From NCBI RefSeq assembly GCF_003533305.1, contig NZ_DOEH01000016.1, forward strand, positions 266,893 through 322,636: 55,744 nt of DNA, in the 5' to 3' direction. Below, in pieces: positions 40,704-49,271 of the stretch; the first letter of the stretch is position 1, and every line of letters begins with the position of its first letter. Position numbers and translations under genes: made by a program. The stretch comes from Providencia sp. GTDB taxonomy: Bacteria; Pseudomonadota; Gammaproteobacteria; Enterobacterales; Enterobacteriaceae. Under the pieces are notes generated by a model. The model saw only the letters and a program-made list of their open reading frames with translations. It searched no databases and was not told where the DNA came from.

Positions 40704-42056
40704 ATGGATAAGCAATCACAGCTCATTATTGAGCAGGTATTCAGTAAAATTGGTGATTTTAAAAAAATACTCGTTGGATTCAGCGGTGGTATTGATTCAA
40801 CTGTCCTACTACATGCCCTTTATCAAATAAAAAAAACTTGCCATCCATCACTACAAATTCGAGCAATTCATGTCCACCACGGTTTGAATATTAAAGCAGA
40901 TTCTTGGGAAGCTCATTGCGCTTTATTATGTCAGCAATGGGATATCCCTTTTATTTGTTGCCATGTTTTGGTTGATCCTGCCAACAATGGATTGGAAGCC
41001 GCAGCACGAGAGGCTCGTTATCAAGCTTATCGAGACGAGTTACTCGATGATGAAATTATTGTTACTGCGCAGCATTTAGATGACCAAGCGGAGACGTTTA
41101 TGTTAGCGCTTAAACGTGGAAGTGGCCCGGCAGGATTATCATCCATGCCTGAATTATTACCTTTTGCTATAACAGCCGGCACAACGTATTTACTGCGTCC
41201 TTTATTGTCGATTGCTCGTGTTAATTTAGAACATTATGTTCAAGACAATCAATTACGTTGGGTTGAAGACGACAGTAATCAAGACGATAAATATGATCGA
41301 AATTATCTTCGATTACGTATAATGCCATTATTATCAGCTCGTTGGCCACATTTTCCGAATGCGATAGCGCGTAGCGCTTCTTTGTGCGCCGAGCAAGAAT
41401 CGTTACTTGATGAGCTATTGCAAGATATTCTCGATGAAATGATGGATTATCGTGGCGGCTTATTTATTGATAGTCTGCATGATTGCTCAATCGCAAAAAG
41501 AAATGCCTTAATTCGTCGTTGGATAGGTTTACATCAATTACCGATGCCACCTTTTAACCAATTACAGCGTATTTGGCAGGAAGTCGCATTAGCGCGTCAA
41601 GATGCGGAGCCTATTTGTCGGTTAGGAAATGTTGAAATAAGGCGTTATCAAAGCGCTTTGTGGATCGTCAGGCGTATTAGTTCGTTAGCGAATAAACAAT
41701 ATGATTGGAATTATCCAGAAAGTTTCATTTTGCCTGAATCCCTTGGTAAGCTCTATATTATGCAAGGGCAGGGACAAATCCGTCCACCATATCAACATGA
41801 AAAAGTGACAGTGCGCTTTGGTTTACAAGGAATTATTAATATTGTAGGCCGTACTCATTCTCGAAATAGTAAAAAAATATGGCAGGAACTAGGTATTGCA
41901 CCTTGGATGCGTGAGCGGACACCTTTGGTTTATTATAATGATGAGTTAATTACAGCGGTAGGATGCTTTGTGACGCCAGCGGGTTATATTGGCGAAGAAC
42001 AACTCGGTATTGCGATTGATTGGCAAAAAAATGATGAATTTCAAATACCGTTGTAA
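40704..42056 (+). CDS. tilS: tRNA(Ile)-lysidine synthetase
   Basis: TilS adds lysine to C34 of tRNA-Ile(CAU), switching it from methionine to isoleucine identity and AUA decoding; it is essential. The N-terminal PP-loop ATPase has SGGIDS at 27-32, HVHHGLN and AQHLDDQAETFMLALKRGSG. Middle and C-terminal tRNA-binding domains follow (RIMPLLSARWPH; WMRERTPLVYYNDELITAVG). Length 450 is slightly above E. coli (432). It follows the EamA gene closely and converges on rof. Confidence 0.96.
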   Translation: MDKQSQLIIEQVFSKIGDFKKILVGFSGGIDSTVLLHALYQIKKTCHPSLQIRAIHVHHGLNIKADSWEAHCALLCQQWDIPFICCHVLVDPANNGLEAAAREARYQAYRDELLDDEIIVTAQHLDDQAETFMLALKRGSGPAGLSSMPELLPFAITAGTTYLLRPLLSIARVNLEHYVQDNQLRWVEDDSNQDDKYDRNYLRLRIMPLLSARWPHFPNAIARSASLCAEQESLLDELLQDILDEMMDYRGGLFIDSLHDCSIAKRNALIRRWIGLHQLPMPPFNQLQRIWQEVALARQDAEPICRLGNVEIRRYQSALWIVRRISSLANKQYDWNYPESFILPESLGKLYIMQGQGQIRPPYQHEKVTVRFGLQGIINIVGRTHSRNSKKIWQELGIAPWMRERTPLVYYNDELITAVGCFVTPAGYIGEEQLGIAIDWQKNDEFQIPL

Positions 42057-42072
42057 TGACTAGAATGAGAAA

Positions 42073-42101
42073 CCCCTTATGACTGTGACCATCATAAGGG
42101 G
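42073..42101. terminator. Convergent terminator hairpin between tilS and rof
   Basis: CCCCTTATGA (42073-42082) pairs with TCATAAGGGG (42092-42101) around a nine-base loop. There is no long T-run, but it sits between two converging genes. Confidence 0.65.
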
Positions 42102-42125
42102 CATAGAAGAACTCAACTGCGAGTA

Positions 42126-42389
42126 TTAGTGAGAGTGGTCGACAATTATCGTGCCGATTTCAGGATGACTGAAGGTATTAATACAATCCAAACGTAGCTC
42201 CATTGTGCCATCATGTGTTTCAACAATCAGGTATTCTACTTTTTTACGCAGAAGCAAATCACTGGCTTGCCCTTCAATATTCTCTCCGCCATTAAGTTTA
42301 ATCTGTAACTTCAACTGGCGTTGGCATGCGATTTCTAGATATTCGTAATCATCACAATTGATAGGTTGATATTCAGTATCTGTAGACAT
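42126..42389 (-). CDS. rof: Rho-binding antiterminator Rof
   Basis: Rof (YaeO) binds transcription terminator Rho and inhibits it. The 87-residue protein shows the family pattern YQPINCDDYEYLEIACQRQL, then EYLIVETHDGTMELRLD, ending FSHPEIGTIIV. It is a small Sm-like fold with no signal peptide. It converges on tilS, as in E. coli. In E. coli yaeP, yaeQ and arfB follow before nlpE; they are absent here. Confidence 0.93.
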   Translation of the reverse strand: MSTDTEYQPINCDDYEYLEIACQRQLKLQIKLNGGENIEGQASDLLLRKKVEYLIVETHDGTMELRLDCINTFSHPEIGTIIVDHSH

Positions 42390-42661
42390 ATTCCCTCACC
42401 ACTGTGTTAGTGGCGGTTATTGCCGCCTTGAACATTTTGTATCAAGCAAAAACATGCTTAATACGATAATAGCATAGTAATTTTAATAACTATAATCGGC
42501 GCTAGATGAAAAAGACAATTCTTATTCATTAAATTAATGAATAACGTATTTTATCAGTAATGTCCTAATTATCTTATGTGCCCCATCTTTTTGCTGCCTG
42601 AGATGATACGATGTTGTTATTAGTTAAAGAGTTAAACATGAATGTTCACAAGGGAATTATA

Positions 42662-43318
42662 ATGAATAAGTCACTATTATTAGTCTTAATGGCGGTCGGT
42701 ACAGTTACATTAGCTGGTTGTCAAAGTGCGGCGAAAAATCCAAATACGGCACAAATTGATAATGCATATACTGGCGTTATCCCTTGTGCAGACTGTTCTG
42801 GTATTGAGGCAACTCTGTTAGTTAACCAAGATGGCAGTTACGTCGAACAGTTGATTTATATGGGTACAAAAGAAGGTAATCGTGCATTCCATGATGCAGG
42901 TAAATGGGATGTGGACGGTGAAAAATTACGCTTAACGAATGAAAAAAATGACCTAACTTATTTTGCTAAAGCAGCAGATGGTAAATCGGTCACTTTACTT
43001 GATTTGGAAGGTAATCCTATTGAAACTCAGATGAATTATACCTTAAATCAAGTCACACCAAGCAAAAAAGTGGGGCAATACCGCTACATGGCGGATGCGG
43101 CAGTATTTACTGAATGTGAGTCTGGCCGTCAATATTCCGTATCAGGTATTGAACTCGAAAAAGGCTATAGTGAAACAGGTGTAGAAGGTGGCACACCTGT
43201 ATACGTTGAGGTGGAAGGTTATTATTCAGTACGCCCTTCTATGGAAGATGGTCAGTTTGACTCAGCACTTATTCCAACCGGAAAAGCTAAATTTGATAAG
43301 ACTGCTGCTTGCCAATAA
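42662..43318 (+). CDS. nlpE: Copper homeostasis/adhesion lipoprotein NlpE
   Basis: NlpE is an outer-membrane lipoprotein that signals surface contact and lipoprotein trafficking faults to the CpxAR system. I start at the ATG at 42662, behind AAGGGA. This yields a lipoprotein signal with lipobox LAGC (Cys20); upstream in-frame starts from 42611 would bury it. The N-terminal domain has GVIPCADCSGIEATL, the C-x-x-C. The C-terminal domain has FTEC and the final AACQ cysteine, the second redox pair. Residue +2 is Gln, consistent with outer-membrane sorting. 218 residues, near E. coli (236). Confidence 0.93.
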   Translation: MNKSLLLVLMAVGTVTLAGCQSAAKNPNTAQIDNAYTGVIPCADCSGIEATLLVNQDGSYVEQLIYMGTKEGNRAFHDAGKWDVDGEKLRLTNEKNDLTYFAKAADGKSVTLLDLEGNPIETQMNYTLNQVTPSKKVGQYRYMADAAVFTECESGRQYSVSGIELEKGYSETGVEGGTPVYVEVEGYYSVRPSMEDGQFDSALIPTGKAKFDKTAACQ

Positions 43319-43350
43319 TTTAATGATCTAACCTTACTCTCCTAAATTTT

Positions 43351-43385
43351 AAAGGCCCAATGTTTATATCATTGGGCCTTTTTGT
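43351..43385 (+). terminator. nlpE terminator
   Basis: AAAGGCCCAATG (43351-43362) pairs perfectly with CATTGGGCCTTT (43370-43381) around TTTATAT, with T's continuing. It isolates nlpE from the chb operon. Confidence 0.92.
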
Positions 43386-43497
43386 CGTTTAAATAATTAA
43401 AATTCATGAAAATACTCTGATTTTTTTACTTATTCCAAAAAAGATGTGCTTTTGATATCAGTATAACTTTTTAATTGACGCGAAATATTTGCATAAA

Positions 43498-43513
43498 TGT
43501 GAAGAGGGTCATG
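43498..43513 (+). promoter_or_regulatory. Probable CRP site upstream of chbB
   Basis: TGTGA-N6-TCATG matches the CRP consensus TGTGA-N6-TCACA at 8 of 10 positions. A TATAGA at 43537-43542 would be a -10 giving a start near 43549, so the site would centre at roughly -43, close to class II spacing. The E. coli chb operon needs CRP and is repressed by NagC. The 320-bp region between the nlpE terminator and chbB holds no ORF; I could not place NagC or ChbR sites with confidence. Confidence 0.5.
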
Positions 43514-43704
43514 GCGATAGGTCAATGAGAGACAATTATAGATAACAATGAAATATCGAAAAATAGGGAATGTACGTATACTGCCTTCAACTAGAAGTAA
43601 TTTAGTGGCTTTATGTGCTTAAGACAAAAAAACATAAGTCTATAAAAAAATTTATAAATTACAGAAGAAACCAAAAAATAATTAGAACTGCTTAAGGATA
43701 AAGA

Positions 43705-44025
43705 ATGAACAAGAAAAATATCTACTTATTTTGTTCTGCTGGAATGTCTACTTCTCTATTAGTTAACAAAATGAGAATTCAGGCAGAAAAATATGATGTT
43801 CCAGTCAATATTGAGGCCTTCCCAGAAAGTTTGGCCGCTGAAAAAGGTGTTGATGCGGATTTAGTGTTACTGGGACCTCAAATTGCTTGGATGTTAGACG
43901 ATATTCAAAAGTTATTACCGAGTAAACCTGTTGTGGTTATCGACTCGTTATTGTATGGGAAAGTTGATGGTCTTGGTGTATTAAAAGCCGCAGTTGCAGC
44001 AATTAAAAATAAAACGACAAATTAA
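43705..44025 (+). CDS. chbB: PTS N,N'-diacetylchitobiose-specific EIIB
   Basis: ChbB relays phosphate from ChbA to incoming chitobiose at ChbC. The 106-residue PTS_IIB lactose/cellobiose-type protein has the phosphocysteine Cys10 in [18 protein letters not shown], then [11 protein letters not shown] and the nearly invariant [20 protein letters not shown] (20 residues). Length equals E. coli ChbB. It is the first gene of a complete chb operon, behind AAGGATAAAG. Confidence 0.96.
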   Translation: MNKKNIYLFCSAGMSTSLLVNKMRIQAEKYDVPVNIEAFPESLAAEKGVDADLVLLGPQIAWMLDDIQKLLPSKPVVVIDSLLYGKVDGLGVLKAAVAAIKNKTTN

Positions 44026-44137
44026 ACTTAGAGAGCTACTTACTACCTCTACTAAATAATGACTCCATCACGATGAGACTATCACTACAGGGTTGTCACT
44101 AGAAAATGGAGCACACTCAAAAATTGAGGGTATTCTT

Positions 44138-45490
44138 ATGAGTCTCGCAATAAATTCGCTTGAAAAGGCACTCCTCCCATTCGCGGTAAGATTGGGAAAG
44201 CAGCCTCATGTTAATGCAATAAAGAATGGTTTTATTCGTATTATGCCACTGACTTTAGTTGGGGCAATGTTTGTTCTTATTAATAACGTTTTTCTTAGCT
44301 TTGATGTCGGGTCGTTTTTCTATTCTATGGGGGTTCGATTAGAACCGAGTACGATAGAAACAATTAATGGATTTAAAGGAATTGGGGGGAATGTCTATAA
44401 CGGAACCCTCGGTATTATGTCATTGATGACACCTTTTTTTATTGCGATGGCATTAGCTGAAGAACGCAAGGTTGATCCACTCGCTGCAGGTCTGCTTGCT
44501 ATAGCTTCATTTATGACCGTGACCCCTTATGAAGTTAATGGTGCTTATGCTGTTGGTGCCAACTGGCTCGGTGGTGCAAATATTATTTCAGGTATTATTT
44601 TGGGATTAGTTGTGGCCGAAATGTTTACCTTCATAGTGCGTCGTAACTGGGTCATTAAATTACCTGATAGCGTTCCTCCTTCAGTTGCTCGTTCATTCTC
44701 TGCATTAATTCCTGGTTTTATTATCCTATCTATTATGGGGATAATTTCATGGTCATTGAGTGGTATTAGTACTAACTTTCACCAAATAATCATGGATTCA
44801 GTTTCAACACCACTCGCCTCAATGGGTAACGTTGTCGGCTGGGCATATGTGGTATTCACATCACTATTATGGTTTTTTGGTATTCATGGTTCTTTGGCAT
44901 TAACGGCGCTTGATAGCGGTATTATGACGCCATGGGCATTAGAAAACGTCTCCTTATATGCTGAATACGGTTCGGTAGATGCCGCAATCGCTGCGGGTAA
45001 GTCATTCCATATGTGGGCTAAGCCTATGTTGGATTCTTACGTATTCTTAGGGGGTACAGGGGCAACGCTTGGGTTAATTATTGCTATCTTTATTGCATCA
45101 CGACGTGCTGATCATCGTCAAGTTGCTAAGTTGGCACTACCCGCAGGTATATTCCAAATTAATGAACCTATTATTTTTGGACTACCGATTATCATGAACC
45201 CTGTCATGTTTATCCCATTTCTTCTTATTCAACCTTTACTCGCAGGAATTATGGTCGCCGCTTATTACTTAGGGATTATCCCGCCGATCACAAATATTGC
45301 ACCTTGGACAATGCCAACAGGACTAGCTGCATTCTTTAACACTAATGGTAGCGTGGCCGCTCTATTGCTTGCTTTATTTAACCTTGGTGTTGCGGTACTA
45401 GTTTACTTACCATTTGTTGTCATCTCGAATAAGGCACAGAACACTATTGATGAAGAAGAAAGTGAAGAAGATATTGCAAATTCACTGAAA
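44138..45490 (+). CDS. chbC: PTS N,N'-diacetylchitobiose-specific EIIC
   Basis: ChbC is the membrane channel of the chitobiose PTS. The protein has about ten hydrophobic helices and the EIIC-lac family landmarks [34 protein letters not shown], and the substrate-site [13 protein letters not shown] take the ATG at 44138, behind GAGGG, which gives exactly the E. coli length (452 codons with the stop at 45496 in this reading; the final residues are ANSLKF). An in-frame TTG at 44093 would add 15 unconserved residues. It lies 112 bp after chbB. Coding ends with the TAA at 45494-45496. Confidence 0.94.
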
Positions 45491-45526
45491 TTTTAAAATT
45501 AGAGGATTTATTCACTAAATAGTTTG

Positions 45527-45609
45527 AGTTGCATGTAAATGATAAACGAAGACAGTCCAGGTTACTAAAATAGTGTGAGCTATAAAATGTCGTGAGTCAC
45601 CATGCAACT
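45527..45609 (+). other. Long-range stem between chbC and chbA
   Basis: AGTTGCATG (45527-45535) pairs perfectly with CATGCAACT (45601-45609), enclosing 65 nt. The gap between chbC and chbA is 158 bp, long for adjacent PTS operon genes. It may be a folded intercistronic element or the remains of a palindromic repeat. Confidence 0.4.
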
Positions 45610-45654
45610 TGACGTATAACGGGGATATTCCTCCTTTAAAGTAGAGATAAAGTT

Positions 45655-45999
45655 ATGTTTGAATTAGATGATATTCAAGACGATACAGTAAGTGAGTTAG
45701 AAGAAGTTGTTATGGGGCTAATTATTAATGCAGGTCAAGCAAGAAGTCTTGCTTATACTGCACTAAAAAAAGCCAAAGAAGGTGATTTTGCTACAGCTAA
45801 AAGTTTAATGGAGCAATCTCATTCTGCTTTGAATGAAGCACATAAAGTACAAACAAAATTAATTGAAGACGATATGGGTGAAGGGCGAGTAAAAGTTAGC
45901 CTAGTGCTTGTTCATGCTCAAGACCATTTAATGAATGCGATGCTAGCACGTGAGTTAATTACTGAGTTAATTGAGCTTCATGGAAAAATAAATAGTTAA
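45655..45999 (+). CDS. chbA: PTS N,N'-diacetylchitobiose-specific EIIA
   Basis: ChbA carries phosphate from HPr to ChbB. The 114-residue helical trimer-forming protein of the lactose/cellobiose EIIA family has the active histidine in LVLVHAQDHLMNAML (His87 here, equivalent to His89 in E. coli), the Asp of the same motif for metal binding, and the N-terminal MGLIINAGQARSLAYTAL helix. Length within two residues of E. coli. It is followed closely by chbR. Confidence 0.95.
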   Translation: MFELDDIQDDTVSELEEVVMGLIINAGQARSLAYTALKKAKEGDFATAKSLMEQSHSALNEAHKVQTKLIEDDMGEGRVKVSLVLVHAQDHLMNAMLARELITELIELHGKINS

Positions 46000-46043
46000 A
46001 AGGTTGAACAGATAAAAAGCAAACCGATAGAAAGGAGATTATA

Positions 46044-46907
46044 ATGCAGATATTAATGAATAGAACAGACATTGCTGCGGATATTAAATTAGTTCAAGAA
46101 CGTGAGCTTTTTAATAATAAAACCTTTCATGTCGTTATTTATAATAAGATTGAAAGTGCTACTGGGTTACATCAACATGATTATTATGAATATATGATTG
46201 TTTTAACTGGACGCTGCTATCAAATAATTAATGGTAAACGGGTTCTTTTGGAAAGAGGCGATTTTGTTTTCTTGCCAATAGGCTCTAATCATAAAAGCTC
46301 TTATGATTTTGGCGCAACCAGAGTATTAAATGTTGGAATAAGTAAGTCATTTTTTGACAAACATTATTTGTCATTACTTCCTAGTTGCTTTGTTGCCTCT
46401 CAAGGGTATCAATTAAAAAATGAATTTATGGCTTATATTGAGTCAGTAATCGCATCACTAAACTTTCGTGATAGTGAATTTAATGAATTTGTCGAGTTAG
46501 TGACATTTAATGTGGTCAACAGATTACGTCATTATCGTGAAAAAAGCCTGCAAGATGATGCACCTATGTGGCTTAAAACGACATTGGAAGAAATGCATGA
46601 TATTGCTATGTTTAGCGAAAGTGCATTACAAAACATGATTACAATTACGGGTAAATCTCAAGAGTATCTAACTCGAGTTACTAAACGTTTTTATGGCAAA
46701 ACGCCAATGCAACTTATTAATGATATTCGAATCAATTTTGCAAAAAAACAATTAGAAATAACAAATTATACAATTACAGATATTGCTTTTGAATCTGGAT
46801 ATAGTAGCCCAAGCTTATTCGTGAAGAAATTTAAAGAGTCAACATCATTAACTCCAAGCGATTACCGAAAAAATCTTTTTAGCGTTGAACAACGTGTCGG
46901 CGGTTAA
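46044..46907 (+). CDS. chbR: Chitobiose operon regulator ChbR (AraC family)
   Basis: ChbR represses the chb operon without substrate and activates it with monodeacetylated chitobiose-6-phosphate. The 287-residue protein has an N-terminal cupin ([20 protein letters not shown] split near 41-60; [16 protein letters not shown]). A C-terminal double HTH follows ([40 protein letters not shown], 20 residues). A very good AAAGGAG precedes the ATG. It is the fourth gene of the operon, as in E. coli, and is followed by a strong hairpin. Confidence 0.95.
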   Translation: MQILMNRTDIAADIKLVQERELFNNKTFHVVIYNKIESATGLHQHDYYEYMIVLTGRCYQIINGKRVLLERGDFVFLPIGSNHKSSYDFGATRVLNVGISKSFFDKHYLSLLPSCFVASQGYQLKNEFMAYIESVIASLNFRDSEFNEFVELVTFNVVNRLRHYREKSLQDDAPMWLKTTLEEMHDIAMFSESALQNMITITGKSQEYLTRVTKRFYGKTPMQLINDIRINFAKKQLEITNYTITDIAFESGYSSPSLFVKKFKESTSLTPSDYRKNLFSVEQRVGG

Positions 46908-46949
46908 ATATTCACTGATGTAATTAGCTTTAATTAGCTGAATTTTTTG

Positions 46950-46985
46950 AGCACAACCATTTTTAATTAAAAATGGTGTGCTTTT
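46950..46985 (+). terminator. Terminator-like hairpin between chbR and chbF
   Basis: AGCAC (46950-46954) pairs with GTGCT (46978-46982), and ACCATTTTT (46956-46964) with AAAAATGGT (46969-46977). There is a single bulged A and an AATT loop, then TTTTC. A TATACT (46987-46992) directly after it could be a -10 for chbFG, though its -35 would fall in the hairpin and is poor. Confidence 0.75.
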
Positions 46986-47019
46986 CTATACTTAAAATAC
47001 AAGGTTATATGGAGTTAAT

Positions 47020-48372
47020 ATGACTAAAAAATTGAAAATTGTTACTATAGGTGGTGGTAGTAGTTATACTCCTGAGCTATTAGAGGGTTTCATTAAGCGT
47101 TATCATGAACTTCCAATAACTGAATTATGGCTTGTTGATGTCGAAGAGGGAAAAGAGAAGTTAGATATTATCTTTGACCTTTGTCAGCGAATGGTTAAGC
47201 ACGCTAACATTCCATTAAAAGTGTATAAAACACTGGATCGTAAAGAAGCGCTGAAAGATGCTGATTTTGTGACAACTCAGTTACGAGTTGGCCAATTAAA
47301 AGCGCGAGAAATCGATGAGTCAATACCATTAAAGTATGGTTATTTAGGGCAAGAAACTAATGGTGCTGGTGGACTTTTTAAAGGGCTACGTACGATCCCT
47401 GTTATTTTTGACATTATAAAAGATGTTGAAGAAATATGTCCTAACGCATGGATCATTAACTTTACTAATCCAGCTGGTATGGTCACAGAAGCAGTTTATC
47501 GACATACAAATTTCAAACGTTTTATTGGGGTATGTAATATTCCAATTGGTATGAAAATGTTTATTACAGATGTACTGAATTTAACGGATAAAGACGAATT
47601 ATCAATCGACTTATTTGGTTTAAACCATATGGTTTTTATTAAAGACGTTATTGTTAATGGCAAATCACGTTTTAATGAGTTATTAGATGGAATTGCATCG
47701 GGAACATTAAGTGCTAACTCGGTTAAAAATATTACAGATTTAGCCTTTGATGAAGGGCTGATCCGTTCATTAAATTTAATACCATGCTCATATTTATTAT
47801 ATTATTTTAAACCTAAAGAAATGTTGGCGATTGAGCTTGGTGAGTATTACAAAGGTGGAGCAAGGGCTCAAATTGTACAAAAAATAGAGCACCAGTTATT
47901 TGAGCTTTATAAAAACCCTTCGCTAGATGTTAAACCAAAAGAGTTAGAATTACGAGGTGGGGCTTATTATTCAGATGCTGCTTGTGAAGTTATTAATGCA
48001 ATTTACAATGACAAAAATACTGAACATTATGTAAATATTCCGCATCTAGGTAATATTGATAATATTCCAGCAGACTGGACTGTAGAAATGACCTGTACTT
48101 TAGGGCGTAATGGTGCGACACCACACCCTAGAATCACACATTTTGATGATAAAGTGCTTGGGCTTATTTACACTATCAAAGGTTTTGAAATTGCGACAAG
48201 TCGCGCTGCAACTAATGGCGACTTTAATGATATTTTATTAGCAATGAACCTTAATCCTTTAATACATTCAGACAAAGATGCTCGTCAAATAGCAAAAGAG
48301 TTGGTAATTGCACATAAAAAGCATCTTCCTAAATTTGAAAAAGCAATAAAGCAGCTTGAGCAAGAAAAGTAA
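47020..48372 (+). CDS. chbF: 6-phospho-beta-glucosidase / diacetylchitobiose-6-phosphate hydrolase (GH4)
   Basis: ChbF hydrolyses chitobiose-6-phosphate released by the PTS after ChbG removes one acetyl group. GH4 enzymes need NAD and a divalent metal. The 450-residue protein has the Rossmann start VTIGGGSSYTPELLEGFI, TTQLRVGQL, ETNGAGGLFKGLRTIP, NFTNPAGMVTEA and the metal-site Cys and His in GVCNIPIG and FGLNHMVF. Length equals E. coli ChbF. It follows chbR after a terminator-like hairpin. Confidence 0.96.
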   Translation: MTKKLKIVTIGGGSSYTPELLEGFIKRYHELPITELWLVDVEEGKEKLDIIFDLCQRMVKHANIPLKVYKTLDRKEALKDADFVTTQLRVGQLKAREIDESIPLKYGYLGQETNGAGGLFKGLRTIPVIFDIIKDVEEICPNAWIINFTNPAGMVTEAVYRHTNFKRFIGVCNIPIGMKMFITDVLNLTDKDELSIDLFGLNHMVFIKDVIVNGKSRFNELLDGIASGTLSANSVKNITDLAFDEGLIRSLNLIPCSYLLYYFKPKEMLAIELGEYYKGGARAQIVQKIEHQLFELYKNPSLDVKPKELELRGGAYYSDAACEVINAIYNDKNTEHYVNIPHLGNIDNIPADWTVEMTCTLGRNGATPHPRITHFDDKVLGLIYTIKGFEIATSRAATNGDFNDILLAMNLNPLIHSDKDARQIAKELVIAHKKHLPKFEKAIKQLEQEK

Positions 48373-48425
48373 ATACGATTATTAGCGGTAAAGCTAGTTA
48401 TCTGGGTAAATAGAAGGAAATAATA

Positions 48426-49181
48426 ATGACATCGTTATTGATTGTTAATGCCGATGATTTTGGGCTATGTCAGGCAGTTAATTATGGCATTATTGAGTCT
48501 CATCGAAATGGTATTGTTCATTCGACAAGTGCGATGGTGAATATGCCAGGTATATTCCATGCGGCTAAATTAAGCCATGAATATCCTACGCTAGCAGTTG
48601 GTATGCATTTTGTATTAACTGCTGGAACGCCATTATCATCGATACCATCATTAACCCGCGAGGGAATGTTAGGTAAGTGGCTATGGGAGATAGATTCGAG
48701 TGAATTAGCATTAGGCGAAATTGAGCAAGAATTACATCGTCAATATGATTATTTTGTACAAGTGTTTGGTCGAAAACCAAGTCATATTGATAGTCATCAC
48801 CACGTTCATATGCTCGCGGGTATTTTTCCTATTGTTGTTAATTTTGCACAAGAAAAAGGCATTGCCCTGCGGGTTGATCGCCAATTAGAAAAAAATTGGC
48901 CACCAATGTCTTATTCGGTCACGAGTACGGATTATTTTAGTAGTGATTTTTATGGCGATGAAATTACAGAATCTTTATTTCTTAAGATACTTGATGAGTC
49001 AAAACAACGTGGAGATAGTTCAATTGAAGTGATGAGCCATCCTGCATATATTGATAATGCGTTATTGAAAAGTAATTATGCTTATCAGCGGTTAATTGAA
49101 CTAGATGTGTTAACGTCAGCAGCGCTAAAGGCTCAAATTTTAGAACGTGGTTTTAAACTTGGTTCGTATTTAGATCTTTAA
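48426..49181 (+). CDS. chbG: Chitooligosaccharide deacetylase ChbG
   Basis: ChbG (YdjC family) removes one acetyl group from chitobiose-6-phosphate; in E. coli this both produces the inducer for ChbR and allows ChbF to act. The 251-residue TIM-barrel-like protein has the metal site NADDFGLC (residues 8-15) and the histidine cluster [11 protein letters not shown] (about 120-130), plus VMSHPAY near 203. Length matches E. coli (249). It is the last gene of the operon, before a strong terminator. Confidence 0.95.
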   Translation: MTSLLIVNADDFGLCQAVNYGIIESHRNGIVHSTSAMVNMPGIFHAAKLSHEYPTLAVGMHFVLTAGTPLSSIPSLTREGMLGKWLWEIDSSELALGEIEQELHRQYDYFVQVFGRKPSHIDSHHHVHMLAGIFPIVVNFAQEKGIALRVDRQLEKNWPPMSYSVTSTDYFSSDFYGDEITESLFLKILDESKQRGDSSIEVMSHPAYIDNALLKSNYAYQRLIELDVLTSAALKAQILERGFKLGSYLDL

Positions 49182-49185
49182 TAAT

Positions 49186-49243
49186 AAGCCCAAACTCTAA
49201 TAGATGATAAATATTATCGATTATCTTGAGTTCGGGCTTTTTT
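49186..49243 (+). terminator. chbG terminator
   Basis: AAGCCCAAACTC (49186-49197) pairs with GAGTTCGGGCTT (49228-49239) with one A-C mismatch. The inner arm can pair further, and six T follow. It lies 28 bp before the end of convergent proS. Confidence 0.85.
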
Positions 49244-49271
49244 AATTTTATTAATTTAGATCGTTAATCAG

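Noticed and set aside
42611..42661. Longer NlpE start
   Set aside because: It would put 17 residues ahead of the lipoprotein signal peptide; ATG 42662 has AAGGGA upstream.
44026..44137. ChiX small-RNA trap in chbB-chbC
   Set aside because: The AAAGAGG complement expected for ChiX pairing is not present.
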